Assembly: GCA_019421385.1 (NCBI GenBank) | Contig: JAHZFK010000039.1 | Span: forward strand, 11,633-20,482 | DNA: 8,850 nt | Direction: 5' to 3' | From: Clostridiales bacterium | Lineage (GTDB): Bacteria; Bacillota; Clostridia; Oscillospirales; Butyricicoccaceae | Shown: positions 1-6,085 of the stretch, in pieces | Position numbering within the stretch: position 1 is the first letter of the stretch | How the letters are laid out: every line of letters starts with the position of its first letter | The notes under the pieces: generated by a model | The model's database searches: none | What the model was told of the DNA's origin: nothing | What the model saw: the letters and a program-made list of their open reading frames with translations, nothing else | Program-made: the position numbers and the translations under genes

Positions 1-90
1 GATGCCGAGCTGAGCGGCAGGTACGTCGCGGAGGGTGCCGCCATAAGTGCCGATAGCGGTACGGGCAGCGGAACAGATGTAAACGTTCAT
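1..90 (-). CDS. thl: Acetyl-CoA acetyltransferase (thiolase), N-terminus only
   Basis: Thiolase condenses two acetyl-CoA to acetoacetyl-CoA, the first step of the acetyl-CoA route to butyrate in the cytosol. Only the first 30 codons are inside the window; the gene continues off the left edge. The visible residues begin MNVYICSAARTAIGTYGGTL and continue with RDVPAAQLG, which is the classic start of the thiolase N-domain (VYI-SA-RT-IG-GG-L---PA--LG). The active-site Cys (near residue 88 in the family) lies outside, so activity cannot be judged. The start is the ATG at 88-90, preceded on the minus strand by AAAGGAGT with about 9 bases of spacing. A promoter-like sequence, a hairpin and a Rex operator lie upstream, so this is probably the first gene of its own transcript. 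In related Clostridia that transcript often carries crt, bcd, etf and hbd, but none of these is visible here. The family is fairly certain; the exact substrate range is inferred. Confidence 0.85.
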   Translation of the reverse strand, partial: MNVYICSAARTAIGTYGGTLRDVPAAQLGI

Positions 91-116
91 TTGGCTGTTA
101 CTCCTTTTCTTCTCTG

Positions 117-135
117 GCACCGGACGCACCGGTGC
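117..135 (-). other. Leader hairpin upstream of thiolase
   Basis: A 7-bp GC-rich inverted repeat, GCACCGG (117-123) and CCGGTGC (129-135), encloses a 5-base loop. In the minus-strand transcript it sits about 27 bases ahead of the thiolase start codon, just before the ribosome binding site. It is not followed by a T-run on minus, so it is not a terminator. It may stabilise the 5' end of the mRNA; this role is inference. Confidence 0.4.
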
Positions 136-164
136 AGTTTAGTGTCTCTTTCGAGTTCGTTAAT

Positions 165-192
165 ATTTTATCAAAAACGTGGAGAAATGCAA
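165..192 (-). promoter_or_regulatory. Putative sigma-A promoter for thiolase
   Basis: On the minus strand TTGCAT (192-187) and TAAAAT (170-165) are separated by 16 bases. This is a plausible -35/-10 pair, with transcription starting near 158. The spacing is one short of ideal and the region is AT-rich, so other start points are possible. One is a TATATT at 230-225 that overlaps the Rex site but lacks a good -35. Confidence 0.5.
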
Positions 193-208
193 GGGGTTTT
201 ACGAAAGT

Positions 209-226
209 TTGTTAAACGATTAACAA
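209..226. promoter_or_regulatory. Rex operator (NADH/NAD+ redox repressor site)
   Basis: TTGTTAA ACGA TTAACAA is a perfect 18-bp inverted repeat and matches the established Rex consensus TTGTTAAnnnnTTAACAA at all 14 defined positions. Rex is the redox-sensing repressor of Gram-positive bacteria that leaves DNA when NADH is high. It is known to control fermentation and butyrate genes in Clostridia. The site lies between the end of the CoA-transferase gene (271) and the thiolase gene (90), both on minus, so thiolase and whatever follows it is the likely target. Relative to the promoter I propose, the site is about 17 bp upstream of the -35. That is unusual for simple repression, so the real start may lie elsewhere. 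The rex gene itself is not in the window. Confidence 0.85.
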
Positions 227-270
227 TATACCCAACATCTGCACAACACTCACACAGAAAAAATCGGAAC

Positions 271-1839
271 TTAATCGTTCGCCAAGCCCATCAGCTCGTC
301 GCGGAAGATACGAGCGTCCATCAGCTTGATCGAGCCGTCCGGCTGGTACGCGATTTTGGGTTCAAATTCCATCTGGTCGAGCACCTGGGTCTGCAGGTCG
401 ATGCCCGGCGCGATCTCGATCAGGGTGACGCCTTCCGGACGCAGCTCGAACACGGCGCGCTCAGTGATGTACAGTACCGGCTGATGTACTTCGTTGGCGT
501 AGTCGCCGGAGAAGGTGATGTGCTCAACCTGATTGACGAACTTCTTCTTGGCGCCTTCCTGCGTGATGACAAGCTTGCCGTCCTCGCAAGCGGTCTTAAG
601 ACCCTTAGCGGTGAAGGTGCCGCAGTAGACGACCTTCTTGGCGTTCTGGGTGATGTCGATGAAGCCACCTGCACCGGCCAGACGGGTGCCGAACTTGGAC
701 ACGTTCAGGTCGCCGTTGGGAGCGGTCTCAGCAAGGCCGAGGAACGCAACATCAAGGCCGCCGCCCTGATAGAAGTCAAACTGTACGTTGTGCGGGATAA
801 TGCACATGGCGTTGGCAGCCGCGCCGAACTGGGTGCCGCCATAGGGAACGCCTGCGATCGAGCCGGCCTCGACGGTCAGGGTCATCTTGTCCGAGATGCC
901 TTCTTCCGCCGCCACGTTGGCGATCTTCTCCGGTGCGCCGGTGCCGAGGTTAACAATTGCGTCCTGCGGCAGTTCCATGGCTGCGCGGCGGGCGATGATC
1001 TTCTTAGCGTCCATCGGGATGGGCGGGATTGCGTCCACCGGGATGCGGAATTCGCCGGTCAGCGCGCCGTCATACGGCATGCCGAGGCACTGCATGTTCT
1101 CTTCATCCGAGCCGACAACGACCGAGTCAACGTAGATGCCCGGAATAGCAACCAGCTTCGGGTCGAGCGAGCCGCCCTGTACGATCTTTTCGACCTGTAC
1201 GATGACCTTGCCGCCCGAGTTTTTGCAGGCCTGTGCCATAGCGGTAACGTCCAGCGGGCCAATCTCTCTATGTACGGTGCAGTTGCCGTATTCGTCGCAG
1301 TAGGACGCGCGCAGGAATACTACGTTGATCGGGAAGCCCTTGTACAGCAGACGCTCCTGCCCTTCGATGTTGACGATCTTGACCAGATCTTCCTTGGTCA
1401 CGTCGTTGAGCTTGCCGCCGCCGTTGCGCGGGTCGGCAAAGGTCTTCAGGCCGACATGGGTGATCGTGCCGATGTTGTGCGCGGCGATATCGCGGTACAT
1501 GTGCGAGATAACGCCTTGCGGCAGGTTGTAGGCTTCGATCTTGTTGTTCAGCGCCAGCTCACCCAAACGCGGTGCGCGGTCCCAGTGGCCGCCGATGACG
1601 CGCTTGACCATGCCCTCATGGCCGTAGTGGTCGCCGCCGGTGCCGTCGCGGTGGCCCTGACCGGCTGCAAAGAACAGGGTCAGGTTGTTCGGGTGACCAG
1701 TCTCAAGAAAACGCTTCTCCAGCGCTTTGGACAGGGTCTCCGGGCAGGCGCAGCTGACAAAGCCGCCGGTGGCGATGGTGTCGCCATCCTGTACCTTGAG
1801 CGCGGCCTCTTCTGCCGAGATAATGCTTACTTTCTTCAT
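271..1839 (-). CDS. pct: Single-chain acyl-CoA transferase, propionate/acetate CoA-transferase family
   Basis: This 522-aa protein moves CoA between short-chain acyl-CoA and free acids through a glutamyl-CoA thioester. Both CoA-transferase halves are fused in one chain, as in Clostridium propionicum Pct and E. coli YdiF, and the length fits that family (about 520-530 aa). The catalytic Glu is E324 in LTVEAGSIAGVPYGG, the same residue number as known for C. propionicum Pct. Other family marks are GGHW (83-86), YNLPQGV (104-110), KTFADPRNGGGKLN (132-145), QFDFYQGGGLDVAFLG and a C-terminal LIEIAPGIDLQ. The start ATG follows GAGGAGG with about 10 bases of spacing. It is the last gene of the 4-hydroxybutyrate block, 49 bp after the small Cys-rich gene. 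That context suggests it may activate 4-hydroxybutyrate with acetyl-CoA or another acyl-CoA, but the family is broad (propionate, lactate, acetate, butyrate). Family assignment is firm; the substrate is inferred. Confidence 0.9.
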   Translation of the reverse strand: MKKVSIISAEEAALKVQDGDTIATGGFVSCACPETLSKALEKRFLETGHPNNLTLFFAAGQGHRDGTGGDHYGHEGMVKRVIGGHWDRAPRLGELALNNKIEAYNLPQGVISHMYRDIAAHNIGTITHVGLKTFADPRNGGGKLNDVTKEDLVKIVNIEGQERLLYKGFPINVVFLRASYCDEYGNCTVHREIGPLDVTAMAQACKNSGGKVIVQVEKIVQGGSLDPKLVAIPGIYVDSVVVGSDEENMQCLGMPYDGALTGEFRIPVDAIPPIPMDAKKIIARRAAMELPQDAIVNLGTGAPEKIANVAAEEGISDKMTLTVEAGSIAGVPYGGTQFGAAANAMCIIPHNVQFDFYQGGGLDVAFLGLAETAPNGDLNVSKFGTRLAGAGGFIDITQNAKKVVYCGTFTAKGLKTACEDGKLVITQEGAKKKFVNQVEHITFSGDYANEVHQPVLYITERAVFELRPEGVTLIEIAPGIDLQTQVLDQMEFEPKIAYQPDGSIKLMDARIFRDELMGLAND

Positions 1840-1861
1840 GTTCTATCATCCTCCTCAGAAT

Positions 1862-1884
1862 AACGGACGCTTGACGCGGCCGTT
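1862..1884 (-). other. Intercistronic hairpin before the pct-type gene
   Basis: AACGG-A-CGC (1862-1870) can pair with GCG-G-CCGTT (1876-1884) around a 5-base loop, with one A/G mismatch. It lies between the stop of the Cys-rich gene and the ribosome binding site of the CoA-transferase. There is no following T-run, so it more likely affects mRNA stability or processing than termination. Confidence 0.35.
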
Positions 1885-1888
1885 CAAT

Positions 1889-2155
1889 CTACGCGAGTTG
1901 CCGGATCGTCCGGATGGCTTCGTCGATGCCGTCCGCCGAGTCGATGATGATGCGGTGATCCGCGTCGATCTCCTCGTACAGATAGGGGCAGCCGGTGCAG
2001 CCGCGGATGATCAGCAGTGCGTCGTAATGGACGCCGTCCTCCGGATAGGAAAAACCGGCGACGTCCGCAAGGGAGGTGCGCACGGTTTGATAGGCTTCTC
2101 CGCGGTCATAGCGCGGATTACAGCCGCCGCAGAATTTGACAGTGCAGCGCAGCAT
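1889..2155 (-). CDS. Small cysteine-rich protein, CGGCNPRYDR motif (unknown function)
   Basis: I do not recognise a characterised homologue. The 88-aa protein has two Cys clusters: C4-x4-C9-x2-C12 in RCTVKFCGGCNPRYDRG near the N-terminus, and C53-x2-C56 in IIRGCTGCPYLY in the middle. The pattern suggests bound metal, an Fe-S cluster or a redox disulfide. Predicted alternating strands and helices (YDALLII, then HRIIID, then a C-terminal helix DGIDEAIRTIRQL) look like a small alpha/beta fold, possibly thioredoxin-like. I see no signal peptide or membrane segment, so it is probably cytosolic. The start is the ATG at 2153-2155, which has AAAGGAGG about 10 bases upstream. A longer reading from a GTG at 2203 would begin inside a hairpin and has no such site. 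It sits between the dehydratase and the CoA-transferase genes, so a helper role in 4-hydroxybutyrate metabolism is possible but unproven. Confidence 0.75.
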   Translation of the reverse strand: MLRCTVKFCGGCNPRYDRGEAYQTVRTSLADVAGFSYPEDGVHYDALLIIRGCTGCPYLYEEIDADHRIIIDSADGIDEAIRTIRQLA

Positions 2156-2193
2156 AGTGCGTTGAGCCTCCTTTGGCTGAAGTGAAATTGCAA

Positions 2194-2230
2194 ACATAGG
2201 CACTCACGGGTGCTCCATGAGTGCCTATGT
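2194..2230 (-). terminator. Perfect 13-bp hairpin after abfD, possible terminator
   Basis: ACATAGGCACTCA (2194-2206) and TGAGTGCCTATGT (2218-2230) form a perfect 13-bp stem with an 11-base loop, 12 bp after the abfD stop codon. On minus the stem is followed by TTGCAATTT, a poor T-run. It may therefore be a partial terminator or a 3' end stabiliser rather than a full stop. No clear promoter follows it, so the two downstream genes probably depend on read-through. Confidence 0.6.
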
Positions 2231-2242
2231 AATGCTCAGAGA

Positions 2243-3688
2243 TTACTGAATGCGAGCAATCTTCTTCGCCAGTTCCTTCTTCATTTCCAGATTGGACTGA
2301 CGGGCAATCATGATGCGCTGAGCCTGGGGCGAGCCTGCGCCGTGCATGGACTCCGGCAGATAGCCGACAGCAGCAGTGCCCATCGTCATATTTTCAATCA
2401 AACGCAGTACGCGCATACGATCCTCGGTCGGCACGGAAGCGACGCCCTTGAGGTACTTCTCGATGTAGGGCTTGAGAACCGGGTTGCGGTAATCCGCTTC
2501 GGAGGGCTGGGTGACCATCAGGCCGCCTGCCAGATCCTGTGCCAGACGCGCGATCTCATACGGGAAACGGGTGACGTTCTGCTTGCAGACGTTAGCCAGC
2601 AGCAGGTCGATCAGGTAGTTGCCCGCCTTGGTCTTGGTGCCCTGCGAAGAGCAGGCGATGCCGCAGCAGTACAGCGTCTCGTTCAGGTGGGTCATTTCGA
2701 TCAGCTTATCCTTGACATGGGACGCCTTAGCAGAGCCAGCCATGTCGCCCGCCAGTGCAGTCGCGCCGATCAGCACGTCGCCCACACCGACCTTGCAGCC
2801 GCCGTAGGACTGACGGTGATAGCCTGCGAAACGCTCAACGATCATGCCGGCGAACTTCACTTCGCCGTTGAGGAAGATGCGGTCGTTCGGAACGAACACA
2901 TGGTCGAAGATGACCAGCACTTCGTGGCCGCCGTAAACCTTGTTGCCCACGTCGATGTCGTTGTACTCCTCAGTCTTGCGGGTATCGCAGGACTGACGAC
3001 CGTAAATAAGCGTAATGCCTTCGGAATCGGTCGGAACCGCAAAGGAGATCGCGTAATCCTCGTCGCCCTCGCGCATGGAGATGGTCGGCATGACCAGAAC
3101 TTCGTGAGAGTTTACAAAGCCGGTCTGGTGTGCCTTTGCGCCGGTGACGTAAACACCGTCCGCAGTGCGCTCGACAACGTGCAGGAACAGGTCGGGATCG
3201 GCCTGCTTGGACGGAGCCAGAGAGCGGTCGCCCTTGACGTCGGTCATAGCGCCGTCAACCGCGAGGTCCTCGTCCTGTACGCGGGTAAGGAACTTGACGA
3301 AGTTCTCGTGATACTTGGTGCCGCAGGCCTCGTCGATCTCGTAGGTAGAGGAGAATACGGCGTTCATTGCGTCCATACCAACGCAGCGCTGGAAGCAGGC
3401 AGCCGTCTTCTGGCCGAGCAGACGCTGCATCTTGACCTTCTTGATGAGGTCGTCGGTGGACTGATGCATGTGGGTGAAGCGGTTGATCTTCTTGCCGGAG
3501 ATATGGCTGGTTGCGGTCATCAGGTCTTCGTACTGGGGATCCTCCGCCAGCTCATAGGTGGCTGCAAAGGAGTTAAGCGAGGGGCGGATGATCGGGTTAT
3601 CTACCGGATTCTCCACCTTTTCACCGAACATATACAGGTTGAGCTTGAGCTTGCGCAGGGACTCAATGTACTGGTCTTTGGTCATCAT
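2243..3688 (-). CDS. abfD: 4-hydroxybutyryl-CoA dehydratase / vinylacetyl-CoA isomerase
   Basis: AbfD converts 4-hydroxybutyryl-CoA to crotonyl-CoA by a radical mechanism using FAD and a [4Fe-4S] cluster in the cytosol, and can also isomerise vinylacetyl-CoA. This 481-aa reading matches the length of the Clostridium aminobutyricum enzyme. All four known cluster ligands are present: C98 and C102 in CFQRCVGMDAMNAVF, and H291 and C298 in GYHRQSYGGC. They are each one residue below the published C. aminobutyricum numbers (99, 103, 292, 299). Other recognisable blocks are YIESLRKLKLNLYMFGEKVEN near the start, FTHMHQSTDDL, KMQRLLGQKTA and GAKAHQTGFVNSHE. I chose the ATG at 3686-3688, with AAAGGA 12 bases upstream. 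An in-frame TTG at 3697 is only 3 bases from that site. A strong terminator separates it from the dehydrogenase gene upstream, and I found no clear promoter in between. Nothing suggests inactivation. Confidence 0.95.
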   Translation of the reverse strand: MMTKDQYIESLRKLKLNLYMFGEKVENPVDNPIIRPSLNSFAATYELAEDPQYEDLMTATSHISGKKINRFTHMHQSTDDLIKKVKMQRLLGQKTAACFQRCVGMDAMNAVFSSTYEIDEACGTKYHENFVKFLTRVQDEDLAVDGAMTDVKGDRSLAPSKQADPDLFLHVVERTADGVYVTGAKAHQTGFVNSHEVLVMPTISMREGDEDYAISFAVPTDSEGITLIYGRQSCDTRKTEEYNDIDVGNKVYGGHEVLVIFDHVFVPNDRIFLNGEVKFAGMIVERFAGYHRQSYGGCKVGVGDVLIGATALAGDMAGSAKASHVKDKLIEMTHLNETLYCCGIACSSQGTKTKAGNYLIDLLLANVCKQNVTRFPYEIARLAQDLAGGLMVTQPSEADYRNPVLKPYIEKYLKGVASVPTEDRMRVLRLIENMTMGTAAVGYLPESMHGAGSPQAQRIMIARQSNLEMKKELAKKIARIQ

Positions 3689-3729
3689 AGCGATCAAGTA
3701 TCCTTTCTCTTTTCAAACTTTCTGAGGGG

Positions 3730-3748
3730 TTTGCCGGCGCGCGGCAAA
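3730..3748 (-). other. Leader hairpin upstream of abfD
   Basis: TTTGCCG (3730-3736) and CGGCAAA (3742-3748) form a 7-bp stem with a 5-base GC loop. It sits between the terminator of the dehydrogenase gene and the abfD ribosome binding site, about 40 bases ahead of the start codon. It could protect a processed 5' end of abfD mRNA. The role is inferred. Confidence 0.35.
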
Positions 3749-3761
3749 TATGCCTTCTAAG

Positions 3762-3799
3762 AAAAACAGGGCGGGGAACGCGGGGGTCCCCGCCCTGTT
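3762..3799 (-). terminator. Strong rho-independent terminator after 4-hydroxybutyrate dehydrogenase
   Basis: AACAGGGCGGGGA (3765-3777) and TCCCCGCCCTGTT (3787-3799) form a perfect 13-bp, GC-rich stem with a 9-base loop. Read on minus, the stem runs into a TTTTT tract (3766-3762). It lies 22 bp after the dehydrogenase stop codon. Because no good promoter for abfD follows, it probably works as a partial terminator that sets the ratio of dehydrogenase to dehydratase transcript. Confidence 0.85.
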
Positions 3800-3820
3800 C
3801 AGGCGAAACGCTTACAGAAA

Positions 3821-5002
3821 TCAGAAGCACTCGCGGTATACGCGCTCGCTCAGTTCGATGCTCCACGGACGGTAGGAGTTGGTGATCAGACGCTGCTGAT
3901 TTGCTTCTACCGATACGGGGAAGCTCTTGATGTCTTCTTCCTTGAAGCCGTACTCATGCAGCGGCTTGAGCGGGAGAACCTTCTCGAGGGTGACGTTCAG
4001 GGTGCGCAGAGCGTCGTCCTTGGTGCAGCCCAAGCAGCGAGCAACGATTTCCTTGAACTTGCCCAGCTCGCCGTTCGGCTCGTACTCGTTGTACAGCTCG
4101 AGGATCTTGCCGAACAGAGCGTAGTTGGATTCGCCGTGCGGGACATGGTAGGTGCCGCCGAGCGGGAAGGACATGCCGTGTACGGTTGCGCAGCCAGCCT
4201 TCAGGAACGCGATGCCGGCAAACAGGGAAGCGGTAACGAACTCGCCGAGGTAGTCGATGCGAGCGTCCGGACCTTCCAGCGCGATGCGGCGGAAGCCTTC
4301 GAGGATCATTTCCATTGCCTTAACCGAGTACATCTCGGAGGTAACGGTCTTGCGGTGCGGGGACAGGAAAGACTCGGTCGCGTGGATGAGTGCGTCGATC
4401 GCGGAAGCAGCGAACGGTTTGTAGGGCAGGGTCTTGAGCAGATCCGGAACCAGGCAAACCTTGTTCGGGATGATGTCGTCGGAAACCAGACCGAGCTTAG
4501 TCTCGCCGCCGGTCAGCTTGCCGTCCTTCTCGTCCTTAACGATTGCAACCGAGATGTTGGTCACTTCGGAGCCGGTGCCGCAGGTGGTCGGGATAGCGAT
4601 AACTTCCTTCTCATGTACGACGGGCTCGCGCTTGAAGTACAGCTCATGTACAGAGGTCGGGCGCTTGCAGCCGAGCAGCTTGCACAGGTCCATGATAGCG
4701 CCGCCGCCGACAGCGATAACGCGGTCATAAGAATCATATGGAATGGCCTCATACATGGTTTCGATCATTGCTTCGGAAGGCTCGCCTGCACCGAACTTCT
4801 CTTGGAAAACAAACTTGCTCTTCAGGCCAAGCTCTTCCATGAAGGGCTTGTAGATGAATTCGTTGGTCAGGACAACATCGCGCTCACCGAGCTTGAACTC
4901 TGCAGCAAAATCACCGAAGTTGGCAAACTTGTAAATGGTCGGGGCGATGATGATCTCTCTCTTGTCCTGCATCAGGGAGGCGCTGAAAGCATCCATAGCC
5001 AT
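3821..5002 (-). CDS. 4hbD: 4-hydroxybutyrate dehydrogenase, iron-type alcohol dehydrogenase family
   Basis: This 393-aa group III (iron-containing) alcohol dehydrogenase most likely reduces succinate semialdehyde to 4-hydroxybutyrate with NADH in the cytosol. Family marks are the nucleotide-binding GGGAIMD (99-105), PTTCGTGSEVT (138-148), and metal ligands D203 and H207 in AIDALIHATESFLSPH, H275 in ATVHGMSFPLGGTYH and H289 in HVPHGE. Ligand spacings (4 and 14) agree with E. coli FucO. The substrate call rests on overall likeness to clostridial 4-hydroxybutyrate dehydrogenases, as I recall them, and on the abfD gene next door; motifs alone would allow another alcohol. The start ATG has GGAG about 11 bases upstream, a rather distant site, and an in-frame ATG two codons later is a weaker option. 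The gene has its own good promoter and a two-hairpin leader. It is the first gene of the 4-hydroxybutyrate block and is followed by a strong terminator. Confidence 0.88.
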   Translation of the reverse strand: MAMDAFSASLMQDKREIIIAPTIYKFANFGDFAAEFKLGERDVVLTNEFIYKPFMEELGLKSKFVFQEKFGAGEPSEAMIETMYEAIPYDSYDRVIAVGGGAIMDLCKLLGCKRPTSVHELYFKREPVVHEKEVIAIPTTCGTGSEVTNISVAIVKDEKDGKLTGGETKLGLVSDDIIPNKVCLVPDLLKTLPYKPFAASAIDALIHATESFLSPHRKTVTSEMYSVKAMEMILEGFRRIALEGPDARIDYLGEFVTASLFAGIAFLKAGCATVHGMSFPLGGTYHVPHGESNYALFGKILELYNEYEPNGELGKFKEIVARCLGCTKDDALRTLNVTLEKVLPLKPLHEYGFKEEDIKSFPVSVEANQQRLITNSYRPWSIELSERVYRECF

Positions 5003-5032
5003 AATTGATACATCTCCATTCTAAAAATTTAT

Positions 5033-5052
5033 AAAAGGCCGTGCGGGCTTTT
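5033..5052 (-). other. Attenuator-like hairpin in the 4hbD leader
   Basis: On minus, AAAAG-C-CC pairs with GG-C-CTTTT around GCAC, with one C/C mismatch. It is followed by TATAAATTTTT, so it resembles a weak intrinsic terminator lying inside the 5' untranslated leader, about 30 bases before the start codon. It could be an attenuator paired with the hairpin at 5063-5080. The stem is short, so this is tentative. Confidence 0.35.
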
Positions 5053-5062
5053 ACATCTTTGG

Positions 5063-5080
5063 CAGGACAGATTTGTCCTG
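5063..5080. promoter_or_regulatory. Operator-like inverted repeat at the 4hbD start point
   Basis: CAGGACA (5063-5069) and TGTCCTG (5074-5080) form a perfect inverted repeat with a 4-base centre. It begins 7 bp after the predicted -10 and so lies on or just after the transcription start point, the usual place for a repressor site. It does not match the Rex consensus. The same bases could form a 7-bp hairpin at the 5' end of the mRNA. Confidence 0.5.
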
Positions 5081-5087
5081 TGCTCTT

Positions 5088-5116
5088 ATTGTAGCAAATC
5101 CATGCCACAACTTCAA
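5088..5116 (-). promoter_or_regulatory. Sigma-A promoter for 4hbD
   Basis: TTGAAG (5116-5111) and TACAAT (5093-5088) are separated by exactly 17 bases on minus. The predicted start near 5081 leaves a leader of about 80 bases. The stretch upstream is rich in T and TTTG runs and may act as an UP-like element. This promoter probably drives 4hbD and, by read-through, abfD and the genes after it. Confidence 0.75.
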
Positions 5117-5174
5117 CACAAACAAACAAAAAAATCATCAAAAAATAACCAAGCGTTCCTGTACAAAAAGACAA

Positions 5175-5210
5175 TAAAAAATCCCGCATTTTGTAATACG
5201 GGATTATTTT
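5175..5210 (-). terminator. Terminator of the ABC transporter operon
   Basis: AATCCCG (5180-5186) and CGGGATT (5199-5205) form a 7-bp stem that extends inward through ATT/AAT after one mismatch. On minus it is followed by a TTTTTT tract (the A-run at 5176-5181 on plus), and on plus by ATTTTAT, so it may work both ways. It lies about 80 bp after the ATPase stop codon and shields the 4hbD promoter from read-through. Confidence 0.75.
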
Positions 5211-5284
5211 ATCGTATTTAAAAGGGTTTGTAAATGGGGAGTTGGTGGAAAGTGCTGAAAAGCTTTTGTGAGAATTGGTGTTCT

Positions 5285-6073
5285 TTAGTTGTTTTGTGAA
5301 AAACGACTCAAAAAAGCCTTGGTTCTCTCATTTTGGGTATTTTCAAACAGTTCCGTCGGGGTACCCTGCTCCACAATCACGCCGCCGTCCATGAACAGAA
5401 TGTGGTCGGCAACGTCGCGGGCAAAAGCCATTTCGTGCGTGACAATAATCATGGTGGTGTGCTGGTCGGCCAGCGAACGGATGACCTTGAGCACCTCGCC
5501 GGTCAGTTCCGGGTCGAGCGCCGAGGTAGGCTCGTCAAAGCACAGAATATCGGGATGCAGCGCGAGCGCACGAGCGATCGCCACACGCTGCTGCTGACCG
5601 CCGGAAAGCTGGTGCGGATAGTGGCTCATGCGGCCTTCCAAGCTCATCTGGCTGAGCAGTTCGATGGCGTGGTGTTCAATTTCCTCATGAATGGCGCGCT
5701 TGTTCTGCTTATAGTCCGGGCGCTCCTTGGCGAGCAGCAGACTGGCCAGCATGACGTTTTCCAGCGCGGTGTACTGCGGGAACAGGTTAAAAGACTGGAA
5801 CACCATGCCGAAGTGCAGACGGCGCTTGCGGATCTCTTCGTCGCTCTTGGAGGAGTGGTCCGCGGCATCGAACAGCGTTTCGCCGTTGACGATGATGCGG
5901 CCTGCGTTCGGCGTTTCCAGAAAGTTCAGGCAGCGCAGCAGCGTGGTTTTGCCCGAACCGCTCGAACCGATGATGGCCAGCGCTTTGCCGCGTTCCAGCG
6001 AAAAGCTGATATCGTTCAGTACTTTGGTGGAGCCGAAGCTCTTGTTGATGTTTTGTACTTCCAAAATAGGCAT
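5285..6073 (-). CDS. Polar amino acid ABC transporter ATP-binding protein
   Basis: This 262-aa cytosolic ATPase powers the importer encoded with it. All motifs are intact: Walker A GSSGSGKTT (36-44), Q-loop Q93 in VFQSFNLFP, signature LSGGQ (156-160), Walker B ILCFDEP with D180 and E181, D-loop SALD and the switch His H213 in VTHEM. Length and the FNLFPQYTALENVMLA block are those of the GlnQ/HisP/ArtP polar amino acid group. The start ATG has an excellent AAGGAGGTG site about 6 bases upstream, and that site overlaps the permease stop codon. The genes are only 12 bp apart, so translation is probably coupled. It is the last gene of the operon. A somewhat long charged insert around 118-135 is within the normal range for the family. 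The substrate cannot be told from the ATPase. Confidence 0.95.
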   Translation of the reverse strand: MPILEVQNINKSFGSTKVLNDISFSLERGKALAIIGSSGSGKTTLLRCLNFLETPNAGRIIVNGETLFDAADHSSKSDEEIRKRRLHFGMVFQSFNLFPQYTALENVMLASLLLAKERPDYKQNKRAIHEEIEHHAIELLSQMSLEGRMSHYPHQLSGGQQQRVAIARALALHPDILCFDEPTSALDPELTGEVLKVIRSLADQHTTMIIVTHEMAFARDVADHILFMDGGVIVEQGTPTELFENTQNERTKAFLSRFSQNN

Positions 6074-6085
6074 TTCGGCACCTCC

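Noticed and set aside
255..285. Possible terminator after the Pct-type gene (GAAC/GTTC with a T6 run on minus)
   Set aside because: The stem has only 4 clean base pairs and includes the stop region. The T-run is good but the hairpin is too weak to claim.
91..1863. 590-aa plus-strand open frame opposite the Pct-type gene
   Set aside because: It is antisense to a gene with clear family motifs and an AGGAGG site. Its translation has no recognisable motif and its start region is the thiolase leader. Long antisense frames are expected in GC-rich codon-biased DNA.
3689..3697. Upstream TTG start for abfD (three extra residues)
   Set aside because: The ribosome binding site AAAGGA would be only 3 bases away. 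The ATG at 3688 is better spaced and fits the family's start.
2210..3760. 516-aa plus-strand open frame opposite abfD
   Set aside because: It is a mirror of the abfD reading frame with no motifs, and it begins inside the 13-bp hairpin.
3956..5008. 350-aa plus-strand open frame opposite 4hbD, and the similar 391-aa frame at 5333-6508 opposite the ABC genes
   Set aside because: Both are antisense to well-supported genes and show no family motifs or proper translation start.
4911..5189. 92-aa minus-strand frame with a hydrophobic N-terminus (MRDFLLSF)
   Set aside because: It starts in the ABC operon terminator, spans the 4hbD promoter and runs out of frame into 4hbD. The hydrophobic stretch comes from T-rich non-coding DNA.
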